Part shown: one piece after another, positions 1-8,482 of the stretch
Position numbering within the stretch: the stretch's first letter is position 1
Layout of the letters: each line of letters begins with the position of its first letter
Assembly (NCBI GenBank): GCA_016283195.1
Contig: JAEEML010000004.1
Coordinates: 1 to 49,416 of the forward strand
Reading direction: 5' to 3'
DNA: 49,416 nt
Origin: Deltaproteobacteria bacterium
GTDB lineage: Bacteria; JAEEML01
Notes under the pieces: model-generated
What the model saw: only the letters and a program-made list of their open reading frames with translations
The model's database searches: none
Told to the model about the DNA's origin: nothing
Position numbers and translations under genes: made by a program

Positions 1-527
1 AAAACCACGGTATTGCAGGTTAAAAGCATAGCTCTTTTAGGATGGCCGGCCGAGCGAAAAACGGCATTTTGTCCATAGTAAATATGGGTGATGATGTTGC
101 CGTAGAGAATAATCTCCATATATTCTCGCGAATAGGGGAGAGTATCGGGACTGGCGCCAAAAAATATGAGAATGGGATCCAAAAAGATGAGGGCGATGAT
201 GGCAAAGAGGCCGCCAATGATAAAATTGAGCACCATGACATTGCCCAAAATGCGCCTTGCCGTGTCGTAATCCTTTTCGCCCAGTTTCACGGAAACCAAA
301 GTGGCAGCTCCCACACCAACTAAAGTGCCAAAGGCGGCTGAAATATTCATAAAAGGAAAGGTGAGAGCGATGGCGGTGATGCCAAGGGCCCCTACTCCTT
401 TGCCGATAAAAAAGGTATCGGCGATGTTATAGAGGGATGAAGCCATCATGGCGATAATGGCCGGGATGGCAAATTTCCATAATAATTTCTTTATGTTCTC
501 GGTTCCGAGATAGAGAGGTAAGCTCAT
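1..527 (-). CDS. MATE-family efflux transporter, N-terminal part (runs off the window)
   Basis: The reverse strand from an ATG at 525-527 reads open to the window edge, so about 175 N-terminal residues are present and the stop lies outside. The translation starts MSLPLYLGTENIKKLLWKFA and continues with hydrophobic segments typical of MATE multidrug/Na+(H+) antiporters. These include 'ASSLYNIADTFFIGKGVGALG' and 'GVGAATLVSVKLGEKD' followed by 'YDTARRILGN', the usual loop between TM2 and TM3. A later 'FRSAGHPKRAM' resembles the 'IRAEGNPKRAM' region of MATE proteins. The protein would sit in the inner membrane and export cationic compounds, but the substrate cannot be read from sequence. The family call is firm; the exact subgroup (NorM- or DinF-like) is open. 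Confidence 0.85.
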   Translation of the reverse strand, partial: MSLPLYLGTENIKKLLWKFAIPAIIAMMASSLYNIADTFFIGKGVGALGITAIALTFPFMNISAAFGTLVGVGAATLVSVKLGEKDYDTARRILGNVMVLNFIIGGLFAIIALIFLDPILIFFGASPDTLPYSREYMEIILYGNIITHIYYGQNAVFRSAGHPKRAMLLTCNTVV

Positions 528-763
528 TTTTACACACTATAAATATATATAATTAAATAGAGGCAAGCACATTATAAAGAGGCGCATTAGGCACCTGGCC
601 CGCTCCGCAAGCTATATATGCCAAAAGACAAGCTATGGGCAAGTCATAAGCCTGGCGCCCGGTTAAAAAATAGCGCCTTTGAAGAAATGGTGATTATTTA
701 CTGACTTTTTTCACATTATGGTGTAAGAGGCTAGGGGCTTTGGATATGAGAAAGGAAAGCTCA

Positions 764-1846
764 ATGAAAAAGAATTTCTGTTTTTACTGCTCTTTGATTT
801 TTTTGACCACGTTGTTTACCGGGGCTTGTAACCGTCCCTGCCCGCCTGTTGCTCCGGCTAAAGAGTGCCCGGTGGTGAGCGATGCTAAAGAAAAGCCTTT
901 TTACGCCAAGGTCAACGGCCAGACCATTGAGCTTAAAGGCGAACGTTTAAATGCGGAAATAAAAGAAGAAATTGAGCGCATGGAGAAAGAACATCAGCAA
1001 AAAATGTTTCAAATGCGCTCTTTGGCTTTAAGCATGGCCATAGATGATGAGCTCCTAAAAAATGAGGCCCAAAAAAGGGGCACTACGCTTGAGGAGATGG
1101 TAAAGAACGATTTTATGGTTAAAGCTCCGCAGCCGACGGACGAAGAAATTAAGCAATTTTATGAGGATAACGGCCTTGATGCTCAGGGTATTCCGCTTGA
1201 TCTCATAAAAGAGCGCATTGGTGCCATGCTCTGGCAGAGAAAGCTGGATGATGTGCGTGATGAATTGGTCTCAAAACTGCGCAAAGAGGCCAAAATAGAA
1301 TACTTTATGACCCCGCCGGTTATAGAAAAAGAAAATATCCCCCTGATGGATGCCTCCTCTTGGGGTGATGCGCAAAAAGCCAAAGTAATTATTGTGGAAT
1401 ATTCCGATTTTGAGTGCCCGTATTGCAGCCGGGCCTCAGCGGTTATTGATAAAGTTATTCCCAGTTACGGTGATAAAGTTCTAAGAATTTTCCGCCATTA
1501 TCCGCTGCCCATGCACGAGCACGCTAAGGAGGCAGCTCAAAGTGCCGAGTGTGCCAGTAGGCAGGGTAAATTCTGGGAAGCACACGACATCCTCTTTAAG
1601 AATCAAACTAAATTAAGTGCTGAAGAAATAAGCGCTTATATGCAAAAAATCGGCCTTAATATGGATAGTTACAAGGCTTGTTTAACTTCCGGCGCAGCTG
1701 ATAAAATCATCGAGCGCGATATAGATAGCGGAGCTGAACTAAAGATTGACGGCACGCCGACTATTTTTGTTAACGGTATGCGTTTTGAAGGTATGCCGGA
1801 TGAATCGATGCTCATAGCTTATATTGAAGCTGAATTGCATAAGTAG
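764..1846 (+). CDS. DsbA-like thioredoxin-fold lipoprotein with SurA-like N-terminal region
   Basis: An upstream TTG (740) and ATG (746) are in frame, but the ATG at 764 follows 'aaaggaaag' and begins a classic signal peptide, so I take 764. The signal MKKNFCFYCSLIFLTTLFTG runs into a Cys (lipobox-like TGAC), suggesting a lipoprotein. Residues ~45-190 are helical and Lys/Glu-rich ('IDDELLKNEAQKRGTTLEEM'), resembling the chaperone part of SurA/PpiD-type proteins without a visible PPIase core. Residues ~195-355 form a DsbA/Thioredoxin_4 domain with the redox motif FECPYCS and a cis-Pro loop 'GTPTIFVNG'. The expected role is thiol oxidation or isomerisation in the periplasm, which fits a genome rich in Cys-rich secreted proteins. 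Whether it acts as oxidase or isomerase is unknown. Confidence 0.85.
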   Translation: MKKNFCFYCSLIFLTTLFTGACNRPCPPVAPAKECPVVSDAKEKPFYAKVNGQTIELKGERLNAEIKEEIERMEKEHQQKMFQMRSLALSMAIDDELLKNEAQKRGTTLEEMVKNDFMVKAPQPTDEEIKQFYEDNGLDAQGIPLDLIKERIGAMLWQRKLDDVRDELVSKLRKEAKIEYFMTPPVIEKENIPLMDASSWGDAQKAKVIIVEYSDFECPYCSRASAVIDKVIPSYGDKVLRIFRHYPLPMHEHAKEAAQSAECASRQGKFWEAHDILFKNQTKLSAEEISAYMQKIGLNMDSYKACLTSGAADKIIERDIDSGAELKIDGTPTIFVNGMRFEGMPDESMLIAYIEAELHK

Positions 1847-1879
1847 CCGATAATAAAGAATTTTGCTTGCGGAATACTC

Positions 1880-2977
1880 ATGGAAATATCCTGGTGGAAC
1901 GAAATAAAGCCGGAAATTCAGGCGGAGCTTTCGGCTCTTAATTTTGACCCGGTGGCCATGGAAGAACTTAGGCAAAAAGTTCTTTCCGGTGAGTATTCCC
2001 AAAAGGCTAATTATTGCCGTCCGCCGCCTGTTCCTCCCGAGGCTGAGCACCTGGCTTATTTTCCGACCAGAGAGAGTGCCAGTTATCGCTATTTTTATGA
2101 GCTGGGAATTAAGGCTCTGGCAGCCGGCCGGGTAGGCGTGGCTATTTTAAACGGCGGCATGGCTACTCGCTTTGGCGGGGTGGTGAAAGGGGCGCTGGAG
2201 GTAAATCGTGAGCGCTCTTTTCTGAAAATGAAAATCGACGATGTGCGTCTCTGGCAAGAGCGCTTAAATGTCAATATTCCCGTATTTATTATTAATAGTT
2301 TTGCTACCGATGCCGCCACCAAAGAGCACCTTTTAGGTGAAAAAGAGGTAAAAATAAATTACCTTAAACAAGGTGTGGGTTTGCGGCTTTCGCCTGCGGG
2401 TGAGATATTTTGGCCGGAACCGGGGCGGCCGAGTTTATATGCTCCCGGGCATGGCGATATGCTTAGAGCCTGGCTTGGCAATGAGGAGGCCATGGCTTGG
2501 AGCCGGGCGGATGACCATATTTTACTCATTGGCAATGTAGATAACATCTATTACACAATAAATCCTGTTATTATAGGGATATATATCAGCCAAAACCGGC
2601 CGCTTTTGGCCGAAATGGTGGAAAAAAGGCCCGGCGATGTCGGCGGCGCTCCGGCTTGGTACAATAATAAATTACAAACTATCGAAGGCTTTAGATTTCC
2701 GCCGGATTTTGATCAAGAACAAATTCATGTTTTTGCCACCAATAGCTTTGTAATAAAAGCCAGTGAACTCACCATAGAGCGGGAGTTTACCTGGTTTTAT
2801 GTTTTAAAAGAGGCCCATGGGCGAAAACTCTTGCAACTCGAAAAACTGATAAATCAGCTAACAGCCTATATTAACACAACTTTTTTGGTGGCTCCGCGCC
2901 TGGGAGAAGATGGGCGCTTTTTCCCGGTGAAAACGGCTATGGATATGGATAAAGCCCGTAAATCATTCTTGGCATAA
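1880..2977 (+). CDS. UDPGP-family UTP--sugar-1-phosphate uridylyltransferase
   Basis: This 365-residue protein carries the nucleotide-binding signature of the eukaryotic-type UDPGP family: 'LNGGMATRFGG' at residues 90-100, followed by 'KGALEV', then 'SFLKMKIDDVRLWQ', and later 'LLIGNVDN'. The family joins UTP and a hexose-1-phosphate to give a UDP-sugar and pyrophosphate in the cytoplasm. Bacterial members act on glucose-1-phosphate or N-acetylglucosamine-1-phosphate, and I cannot separate these by eye. The gene starts 33 bp after the DsbA-like gene and probably shares its transcript. It is shorter than the ~470-500 residue eukaryotic enzymes, as bacterial members often are. A second sugar nucleotidyltransferase of a different fold (glgC) lies at 29.8 kb. 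Confidence 0.8.
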   Translation: MEISWWNEIKPEIQAELSALNFDPVAMEELRQKVLSGEYSQKANYCRPPPVPPEAEHLAYFPTRESASYRYFYELGIKALAAGRVGVAILNGGMATRFGGVVKGALEVNRERSFLKMKIDDVRLWQERLNVNIPVFIINSFATDAATKEHLLGEKEVKINYLKQGVGLRLSPAGEIFWPEPGRPSLYAPGHGDMLRAWLGNEEAMAWSRADDHILLIGNVDNIYYTINPVIIGIYISQNRPLLAEMVEKRPGDVGGAPAWYNNKLQTIEGFRFPPDFDQEQIHVFATNSFVIKASELTIEREFTWFYVLKEAHGRKLLQLEKLINQLTAYINTTFLVAPRLGEDGRFFPVKTAMDMDKARKSFLA

Positions 2978-3065
2978 AAAGCCGCTTTTGTTATAAAGTG
3001 GGGGCAGTTTTCCCCGCCTTGTCTTTCAAGAAAACGGGAATTAGTAAAAATAAAGGAGAAAAAAT

Positions 3066-4733
3066 ATGCTTAAAGGGCATCCCATAGGGTTATTGGTAGC
3101 GAGTCTTGCCAACATGGGCGAGCGTTTCGGTTATTATACCATGCTGGCCATTTTTTTGCTTTTTGTGCAGGCCAAGTTTGGTTTTTCGGCGGCGACAACC
3201 GGCCAGTTTTACGCCATCTTTTTGGCGGCTGTTTATTTTATGCCGGTTTTCGGCGGTATGCTGGCCGATAAGATTGGCTTTGATAAATGTGTTATTACCG
3301 GTGTTTCCATTATGTTTGCCGGTTATGTGCTTTTGGCTATTCCCACCGCCGCTAGCACGCTCGGCATGGTGATGATGATAGCCGCTCTTCTTTTGATTGC
3401 CCTTGGTACCGGCCTTTTTAAAGGCAATTTACAGGTTTTAGTTGGCAATCTCTATGACGATCCTAAATATGCCGCCAATCGCGATTCGGCTTTTAGCCTC
3501 TTTTACATGGCTATTAATATTGGCGCCATGTTTGCTCCTTCGGCAGCTACGGCCATCACCAATTACTTTTTGGGGCAAAACGGCCTCACTTATAATGCCA
3601 ATGTGCCGCCGCTGGCTCATCAGCTTTTAAATGGCACTATTACGCCGGAAAACAGCAGTAAATTAGCTGAGATAGCTGCCAGTATGAATAATTCCGGCGA
3701 CCTTTCGACTTTTGCCTCTTTCTACCTGGAAAAGCTGGCTACAGCTTATAATTTGGGCTTTGCCGTGGCTTGTGTTTCGCTCATCTTTTCCATCACCATT
3801 TATTTAACTTGCCGTAAAACGCTCACCGGCACCGCCGCCAAAAAAGCCGATAAAGAGAGTGCTAGCCAAAATGCGGCCGCTCCCGAACTCACTCCGGCCC
3901 AAACCAAAGAGCGCATGGTGGCGCTCTTTATGGTCTTTGCCGTGGTTATCTTCTTTTGGATGGCTTTTCACCAAAACGGCTCTTCGCTCACTTTCTTTGC
4001 CCGCGATTACACCGAAAGCCAGGTAAGTGGCCCCTTAAAAGCCGGCTTTAATATTTGGATTTTGGCAATACTGGCCGCTGCCGTTTATACTATTTTTGCT
4101 TTTATTAAAGCCACTGCCGCCAAAGGGCGGATTATCTTTGGCCTGGCCACTTTAGCTCTTCTTGGCGGCGCTTATGCCCTCTTTGCCGGCATGGCTGAGA
4201 GTATCCATATTTTACCGCAAGAATTTCAACAATTTAACCCATTTTTTGTGGTGGCTTTAACTCCCATTTCCATGGCTATTTTTGGGGCACTTGCCAAAAA
4301 AAATAAAGAGCCCTCGGCGCCTAAAAAAATCGGCCTCGGTATGTTTGTGGCTGCTCTCGGTTACCTGGTGATGATGGTGGCTTCCATGGGGCTTATGGCC
4401 CCAAGCGAACTTAACGGCACTGTTTCACCGCAGCTTGTCACCCCGACTTATCTCATTTCCACTTATTTGGTGCTCACTTTTGCCGAACTTTTGCTCTCGC
4501 CTATGGGCATTTCTTTTGTCTCTAAAGTGGCTCCGCCCAAATATAAAGGCATGATGATGGGCTTTTGGTTTGCCGCCACCGCCATTGGCAACTATCTTTC
4601 TTCCATTCCTTCTCTGCTTTGGAACAATGTGCCGCTCTGGGTCAACTGGACAATTCTAATGGCTCTTTGCGTTATTTCCGGTCTTGTGATGTTTGCCATG
4701 CTCAAGAAGCTGGAAGCAGCAACAAATAGCTGA
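3066..4733 (+). CDS. POT/PTR2-family peptide MFS transporter
   Basis: The product is a 555-residue polytopic membrane protein. It opens with 'ANMGERFGYYTMLAIF', the TM1 signature of proton-coupled oligopeptide transporters (consensus ExxERFxYY). It continues with 'GGMLADKIG' after TM2 and 'FSLFYMAINIGAMFAP', the PTR2 motif around TM5. A long hydrophilic loop at about residues 255-285 separates the two MFS halves. Family members import di- and tripeptides with protons across the inner membrane. The first Glu of the TM1 motif is Asn here (residue 16), so proton coupling may differ from the textbook members. A ribosome-binding site 'aaaggag' precedes the ATG. ruvB follows 27 bp downstream. Confidence 0.9.
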   Translation: MLKGHPIGLLVASLANMGERFGYYTMLAIFLLFVQAKFGFSAATTGQFYAIFLAAVYFMPVFGGMLADKIGFDKCVITGVSIMFAGYVLLAIPTAASTLGMVMMIAALLLIALGTGLFKGNLQVLVGNLYDDPKYAANRDSAFSLFYMAINIGAMFAPSAATAITNYFLGQNGLTYNANVPPLAHQLLNGTITPENSSKLAEIAASMNNSGDLSTFASFYLEKLATAYNLGFAVACVSLIFSITIYLTCRKTLTGTAAKKADKESASQNAAAPELTPAQTKERMVALFMVFAVVIFFWMAFHQNGSSLTFFARDYTESQVSGPLKAGFNIWILAILAAAVYTIFAFIKATAAKGRIIFGLATLALLGGAYALFAGMAESIHILPQEFQQFNPFFVVALTPISMAIFGALAKKNKEPSAPKKIGLGMFVAALGYLVMMVASMGLMAPSELNGTVSPQLVTPTYLISTYLVLTFAELLLSPMGISFVSKVAPPKYKGMMMGFWFAATAIGNYLSSIPSLLWNNVPLWVNWTILMALCVISGLVMFAMLKKLEAATNS

Positions 4734-4760
4734 TTATAATTATTATTTTTGAGGCAATAA

Positions 4761-5843
4761 ATGGCAGGACGCCGCAAAAAAGTTGAGGACGAAGAATTTA
4801 TCATGGAGAGCGACAGCGTTTTCGGACGCGGCGATCTCTCTGCTGAACTGGAGCCCTTGGAACTCGATGAAGAGCTTTCGCTCCGGCCCAAAAAATTTAG
4901 CGAATATATTGGCCAGGAGGAGCATATTCGCAATTTAAAAGTCTATGTCACAGCGGCCGGGCAGCGCGGCGAAGCCCTTGATCATGTGCTCCTTTCCGGC
5001 CCGCCGGGCCTTGGCAAAACCAGTCTGGCTCATGTTATTGCCAATGAGCTGGGAGTTACTATTCATTCCACTTCCGGGCCGGCCCTTGAAAAGAAGGGCG
5101 ATTTAGCCGGCCTTTTGACCAAACTGGCCGAGCGCGATGTGCTCTTTATAGATGAAATTCACCGTTTGCACCCGGCGGTGGAAGAAAATCTCTACCCGGC
5201 GATGGAAGATTACGAGATGGATTTGGTGCTGGATAGCGGCGCCCATGCCCGTTCTTGCAAAATTCCTTTGAATCACTTTACCTTAATTGGGGCCACCACC
5301 AAGAGCGGCATGCTGACCGGCCCTCTGCGTGACCGCTTTGGCGTTATTTTGCGCCTCGATTACTATAGCCACCAGGCTCTTGAAACCATTGTGCGCCGCA
5401 GTGCTGATATTTTGCAAATTCCCTGCACGCCGGAAGCCGCCCATGAAATAGCCACCCGCTCGCGCGGCACGCCGCGTATTGCCAACCGCCTGCTCCGCCG
5501 CCTGCGCGATTTTGCCCAGGTGGAGGGCAATGGCACTATTGATCTCGATATTGCCACTATCGGTCTTACCCGTTTGCAAGTTGATAAAAAGGGCCTCGAC
5601 CAGCTGGATCACCACTTTTTGCTCTCTATTATTGACAAATTCGGCGGCGGGCCGGTGGGGCTCGATACCCTGGCCGCTGCTATTGGAGAAGATAAGGGTA
5701 CCATCGAGGATGTGGTGGAACCCTATCTAATTAAAGAGGGCTATATCCAGCGCACGCCGCGTGGCCGTATAGCCATGGAAACGGCCTATGCCCACTTTGG
5801 CCGCGAGATGAAAAGCCACACCAAGCAGCGAAAACTTTTTTAA
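4761..5843 (+). CDS. ruvB: Holliday junction branch migration ATPase RuvB
   Basis: RuvB is the hexameric AAA+ motor that, with RuvA, drives branch migration of Holliday junctions during recombinational repair. The 360-residue product has Walker A 'GPPGLGKTS' (residues 80-88), Walker B 'DEIHR' (131-135), sensor-1 region 'GATTKSG', the arginine finger segment 'GPLRDRFG', and the C-terminal winged helix '[14 protein letters not shown]' with 'TPRGR'. Length is near the usual 330-350, with about 25 extra acidic N-terminal residues. The gene is 27 bp behind the POT transporter on the same strand. ruvA and ruvC are not adjacent. Confidence 0.97.
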   Translation: MAGRRKKVEDEEFIMESDSVFGRGDLSAELEPLELDEELSLRPKKFSEYIGQEEHIRNLKVYVTAAGQRGEALDHVLLSGPPGLGKTSLAHVIANELGVTIHSTSGPALEKKGDLAGLLTKLAERDVLFIDEIHRLHPAVEENLYPAMEDYEMDLVLDSGAHARSCKIPLNHFTLIGATTKSGMLTGPLRDRFGVILRLDYYSHQALETIVRRSADILQIPCTPEAAHEIATRSRGTPRIANRLLRRLRDFAQVEGNGTIDLDIATIGLTRLQVDKKGLDQLDHHFLLSIIDKFGGGPVGLDTLAAAIGEDKGTIEDVVEPYLIKEGYIQRTPRGRIAMETAYAHFGREMKSHTKQRKLF

Positions 5844-5887
5844 TTTCCAGTAAATATAATATTTCTTATCGAATCTTAATTTTTTGC

Positions 5888-5917
5888 TTGACATTTAGCA
5901 AGACACCCAAATATGGT
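5888..5917 (+). promoter_or_regulatory. Candidate sigma-70 promoter of the Cys-rich lipoprotein gene
   Basis: A perfect -35 TTGACA (5888-5893) is followed after 18 bp by TATGGT (5912-5917, 4 of 6 to TATAAT). The start codon at 5950 lies about 25 bp beyond the expected start point. The preceding region is AT-rich. Confidence 0.6.
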
Positions 5918-5949
5918 AGCTGCCAATTACTAACTTGTTGGAGTTACCA

Positions 5950-8421
5950 ATGAAGAAGCTATGTTTCCTGATATTGCAATTGGTTTTTTGTTTTTCTTTT
6001 GCTGCTTGTAGTGAGCCGCAAACTCCTAACGGCGAAAGCGAAATAGCTATAGGCTCGGCATGTAAAGATACACCCGAGTGCGTAGAAGGGGCTTTATGTG
6101 TTGAAGGTGTTTGCCACTCCGTTTGCAAAAATCCTGATGAATGTGCCCAAGGCGAAGGCTGCCATGAAGGTGTTTGCCAAAAATGTTATAATGACGATGA
6201 ATGTAAGGGCGGTTACGCCTGTGATGTAAAGCGCGGCATTTGCGGAGCTCATTGCGAAGAAGATAAAAACTGCAGCAAATGGCATTATTGCACAGATGGC
6301 GGAGTTTGCGCCAAAAGAGGCGGCCGCGGTGAGGCCTGCAAAAGTGATCATGAGTGTTATGGCCGGCCTTGTGTTGATGGCGTTTGCTGTGAAGATAGCT
6401 GCACCGATAGCTGTATGGCTTGCAATATGCCTGGCGATGAGGGCTACTGTATGCCTGTGCGCATGGGGCAACTTGATGATGCTGGTTGCCCGGGGGAAAA
6501 GGCCTGTTCCGGTAATAATAACGATTTAGGCCACATGGCCTGCGATGGCCACGGCCAGTGTGATTATTTTGTGAGTGATAGAAACTGCGGCGACTATTAT
6601 TGCGTAAGCGGCGACAGCGTTAGCGATGAAGACGCTAGCTGCGCTGCAAGTTGCAAAGAACATAGCGATTGTCGCAACGGAAAAGTTTGCCATAATGGTA
6701 GTTGTATTTCCAAATTACCTTTGGGCGGTGCTTGCGAAGGTGATTTTATGTGTGTGATAGGAGGAATGTGCGTTAATGGCATTTGTTGCGATAACAAATG
6801 CGATGTTGATTGTAAATTCTGTAATAAAGAAGGGCACTGTCAGCCGGTGGCCGACGGCGAAACTGATGGCGCTTGCGATGGCTCGCAACTGGTTTGCCAC
6901 GATGGTGATGGGCAATATTTTACCAATCTTTGTGATGGGAAGGGAGCTTGCTCGCAACTGGTCAATAAGCAATGTGGTGGCGGATATCTTTGTAACGGCA
7001 ATGAGGCCAGTTGTTATCAAGATTGTTTGACCACCAACCTCTGCCAGGTGGGCTTTTATTGTGATACCAATAGCGAAAGCCCTACTTACGGTTCCTGTTT
7101 GGCACTGCATGAGCAAGGAGAAATTTGTGACGGCAGCAATATTAAATGTGCCGCCGGCCTTTTTTGTGTCGATGGCTATTGCTGTGATACCCAGTGCGGA
7201 GGCCTCTGTGAGGCCTGCAATGTACCTGGTAAGGAGGGTACTTGCAGCGCGGTAGTAAATAGCCTGGATGACAGCTGCCAGGGTGATAAATGCGTTTTTG
7301 ATGGCGAGGATCAGCAATATATGCACTATACGCTGGGTTGCGATGAAAACAGCACCTGCGCTGGCCTTTTTATGCAGGAGAGCTGTGGTAATTATGATTG
7401 TGCAGTAAGCAATAAATGTAACACTGGTTGCAAGGTAACATGCGAAAATAACACCATTATTGAAAATGGATGCAATGGGAGTAACAGTGATATTTATTGT
7501 AAAGCTCCAGACGGTACACCGGCTTTTGTTTGCGGTGCTATAAGCGATAAATTCACCGATAACGGTACCTGTGTTTATAGAGAAAAAAACGGCACATCCT
7601 GCCTGGCAGGGCGGGAGTGCCAAAGCGGAAATTGTGTGGATGGCACCTGTTGCAATGCCAGTACTTGCAAAACTACCTGCAGTGAAGGTAATCAATTAAC
7701 TCTACGTAACTGTGGCAGCGGCCAGTGCGAGATTTCCGCGACTGTTTCCTGCACCGGCCATTTGCGCTGTGCCGATGCCAATTCCTGTAAAGATAAATGT
7801 ACCGTTGATGGTGATTGCCTGGATGGCTACTACTGCGACGGTAATAATATTTGCCAGAAAAAACTCGATAACGGTGCTGAACCGGCTATGAACATGGCTG
7901 GATTAGCGGCTGTTACCTGTACCTCAGGTTTTGTCAGCGATGGTGTTTGCTGCGATAAAAAATGCGACGGAGCCTGCGAATCATGTGCTTTAGAGCATTT
8001 TGTCGGCACTTGCAAAGCTCTGGCTGATGGTACGCAACCGGAAGGATGCCAATCGGAATGTGGAGAGGCATTTCAAATTGGACATGCCGCAGGGTCTTAT
8101 ACGCCAGTTATTATATATTACAGTTTGCTAACTAAGAGAAAATGCCAAAGTGGGGTGTGTCAATCGGAAACACTCGATAGATCGGTGTATGCCTGTCTGC
8201 CGGATTTAAGCGGTTACTATACTTCGTGTTCTGCTACTGGACGCAGCGGAATAAGGCTCATACAATATGGGCCACTTGGAGAAGAAGAACTAAGAGAGAG
8301 AGCCGGTGAAATGTGCCATGCCAATTATAGTTGCCATGATGGAACCTATGGGATAGGTACGATGAGTTTTGCCGGTGGTACTGAAAGATATGAACATTAT
8401 TCAGACGGTGTTTGTTATTAA
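5950..8421 (+). CDS. Large Cys-rich modular lipoprotein
   Basis: The start is taken at the ATG 5950 (upstream TTG at 5935 rejected) because it follows 'ggag' and begins a signal peptide ending in the lipobox FAAC. The mature ~800 residues are dense in Cys and consist of dozens of short modules of the form C-x(n)-C-V-x-G-V-C, for example 'ALCVEGVCHSVC' and 'GRPCVDGVCCEDSC'. The repeated 'DGVCCD..CD..CESC' submodules number about five. These recall the Dickkopf/EB/EGF-like small disulfide modules seen in myxobacterial surface proteins. It should be exported, disulfide-bonded and lipid-anchored on the cell envelope. No catalytic domain is visible, and adhesion or surface structure is only a guess. 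The DsbA-like lipoprotein at 764 could service it. The long open antisense frames here come from codon bias, not genes. Confidence 0.85.
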   Translation: MKKLCFLILQLVFCFSFAACSEPQTPNGESEIAIGSACKDTPECVEGALCVEGVCHSVCKNPDECAQGEGCHEGVCQKCYNDDECKGGYACDVKRGICGAHCEEDKNCSKWHYCTDGGVCAKRGGRGEACKSDHECYGRPCVDGVCCEDSCTDSCMACNMPGDEGYCMPVRMGQLDDAGCPGEKACSGNNNDLGHMACDGHGQCDYFVSDRNCGDYYCVSGDSVSDEDASCAASCKEHSDCRNGKVCHNGSCISKLPLGGACEGDFMCVIGGMCVNGICCDNKCDVDCKFCNKEGHCQPVADGETDGACDGSQLVCHDGDGQYFTNLCDGKGACSQLVNKQCGGGYLCNGNEASCYQDCLTTNLCQVGFYCDTNSESPTYGSCLALHEQGEICDGSNIKCAAGLFCVDGYCCDTQCGGLCEACNVPGKEGTCSAVVNSLDDSCQGDKCVFDGEDQQYMHYTLGCDENSTCAGLFMQESCGNYDCAVSNKCNTGCKVTCENNTIIENGCNGSNSDIYCKAPDGTPAFVCGAISDKFTDNGTCVYREKNGTSCLAGRECQSGNCVDGTCCNASTCKTTCSEGNQLTLRNCGSGQCEISATVSCTGHLRCADANSCKDKCTVDGDCLDGYYCDGNNICQKKLDNGAEPAMNMAGLAAVTCTSGFVSDGVCCDKKCDGACESCALEHFVGTCKALADGTQPEGCQSECGEAFQIGHAAGSYTPVIIYYSLLTKRKCQSGVCQSETLDRSVYACLPDLSGYYTSCSATGRSGIRLIQYGPLGEEELRERAGEMCHANYSCHDGTYGIGTMSFAGGTERYEHYSDGVCY

Positions 8422-8425
8422 TTAA

Positions 8426-8464
8426 AATTTAAATAAATCAATAAAATATTATTTATTTTAAATT
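8426..8464 (+). repeat. AT-rich inverted repeat after the Cys-rich gene
   Basis: AAATAAAT (8431-8438) pairs with ATTTATTT (8451-8458). The dyad extends imperfectly to 8426 and 8464. It lies just after the stop at 8421 and could weakly terminate or stabilise the transcript, but there is no GC-rich stem. Confidence 0.3.
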
Positions 8465-8482
8465 CACTAAAAGGAGTGAAAA

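Noticed and set aside
528-763. RNA gene or terminator in the gap before the DsbA-like gene
   Set aside because: I saw no tRNA-like cloverleaf or GC-rich stem with a T tract; only a weak TATGGT (717-722) resembling a -10 box.
6715-7695. A 326-codon open frame on the minus strand within the Cys-rich gene
   Set aside because: Its Ala/Thr/Ile-rich composition is what the complement of Cys/Asp/Gly-rich codons gives; no start signal, no domain, and the plus-strand gene is certain.
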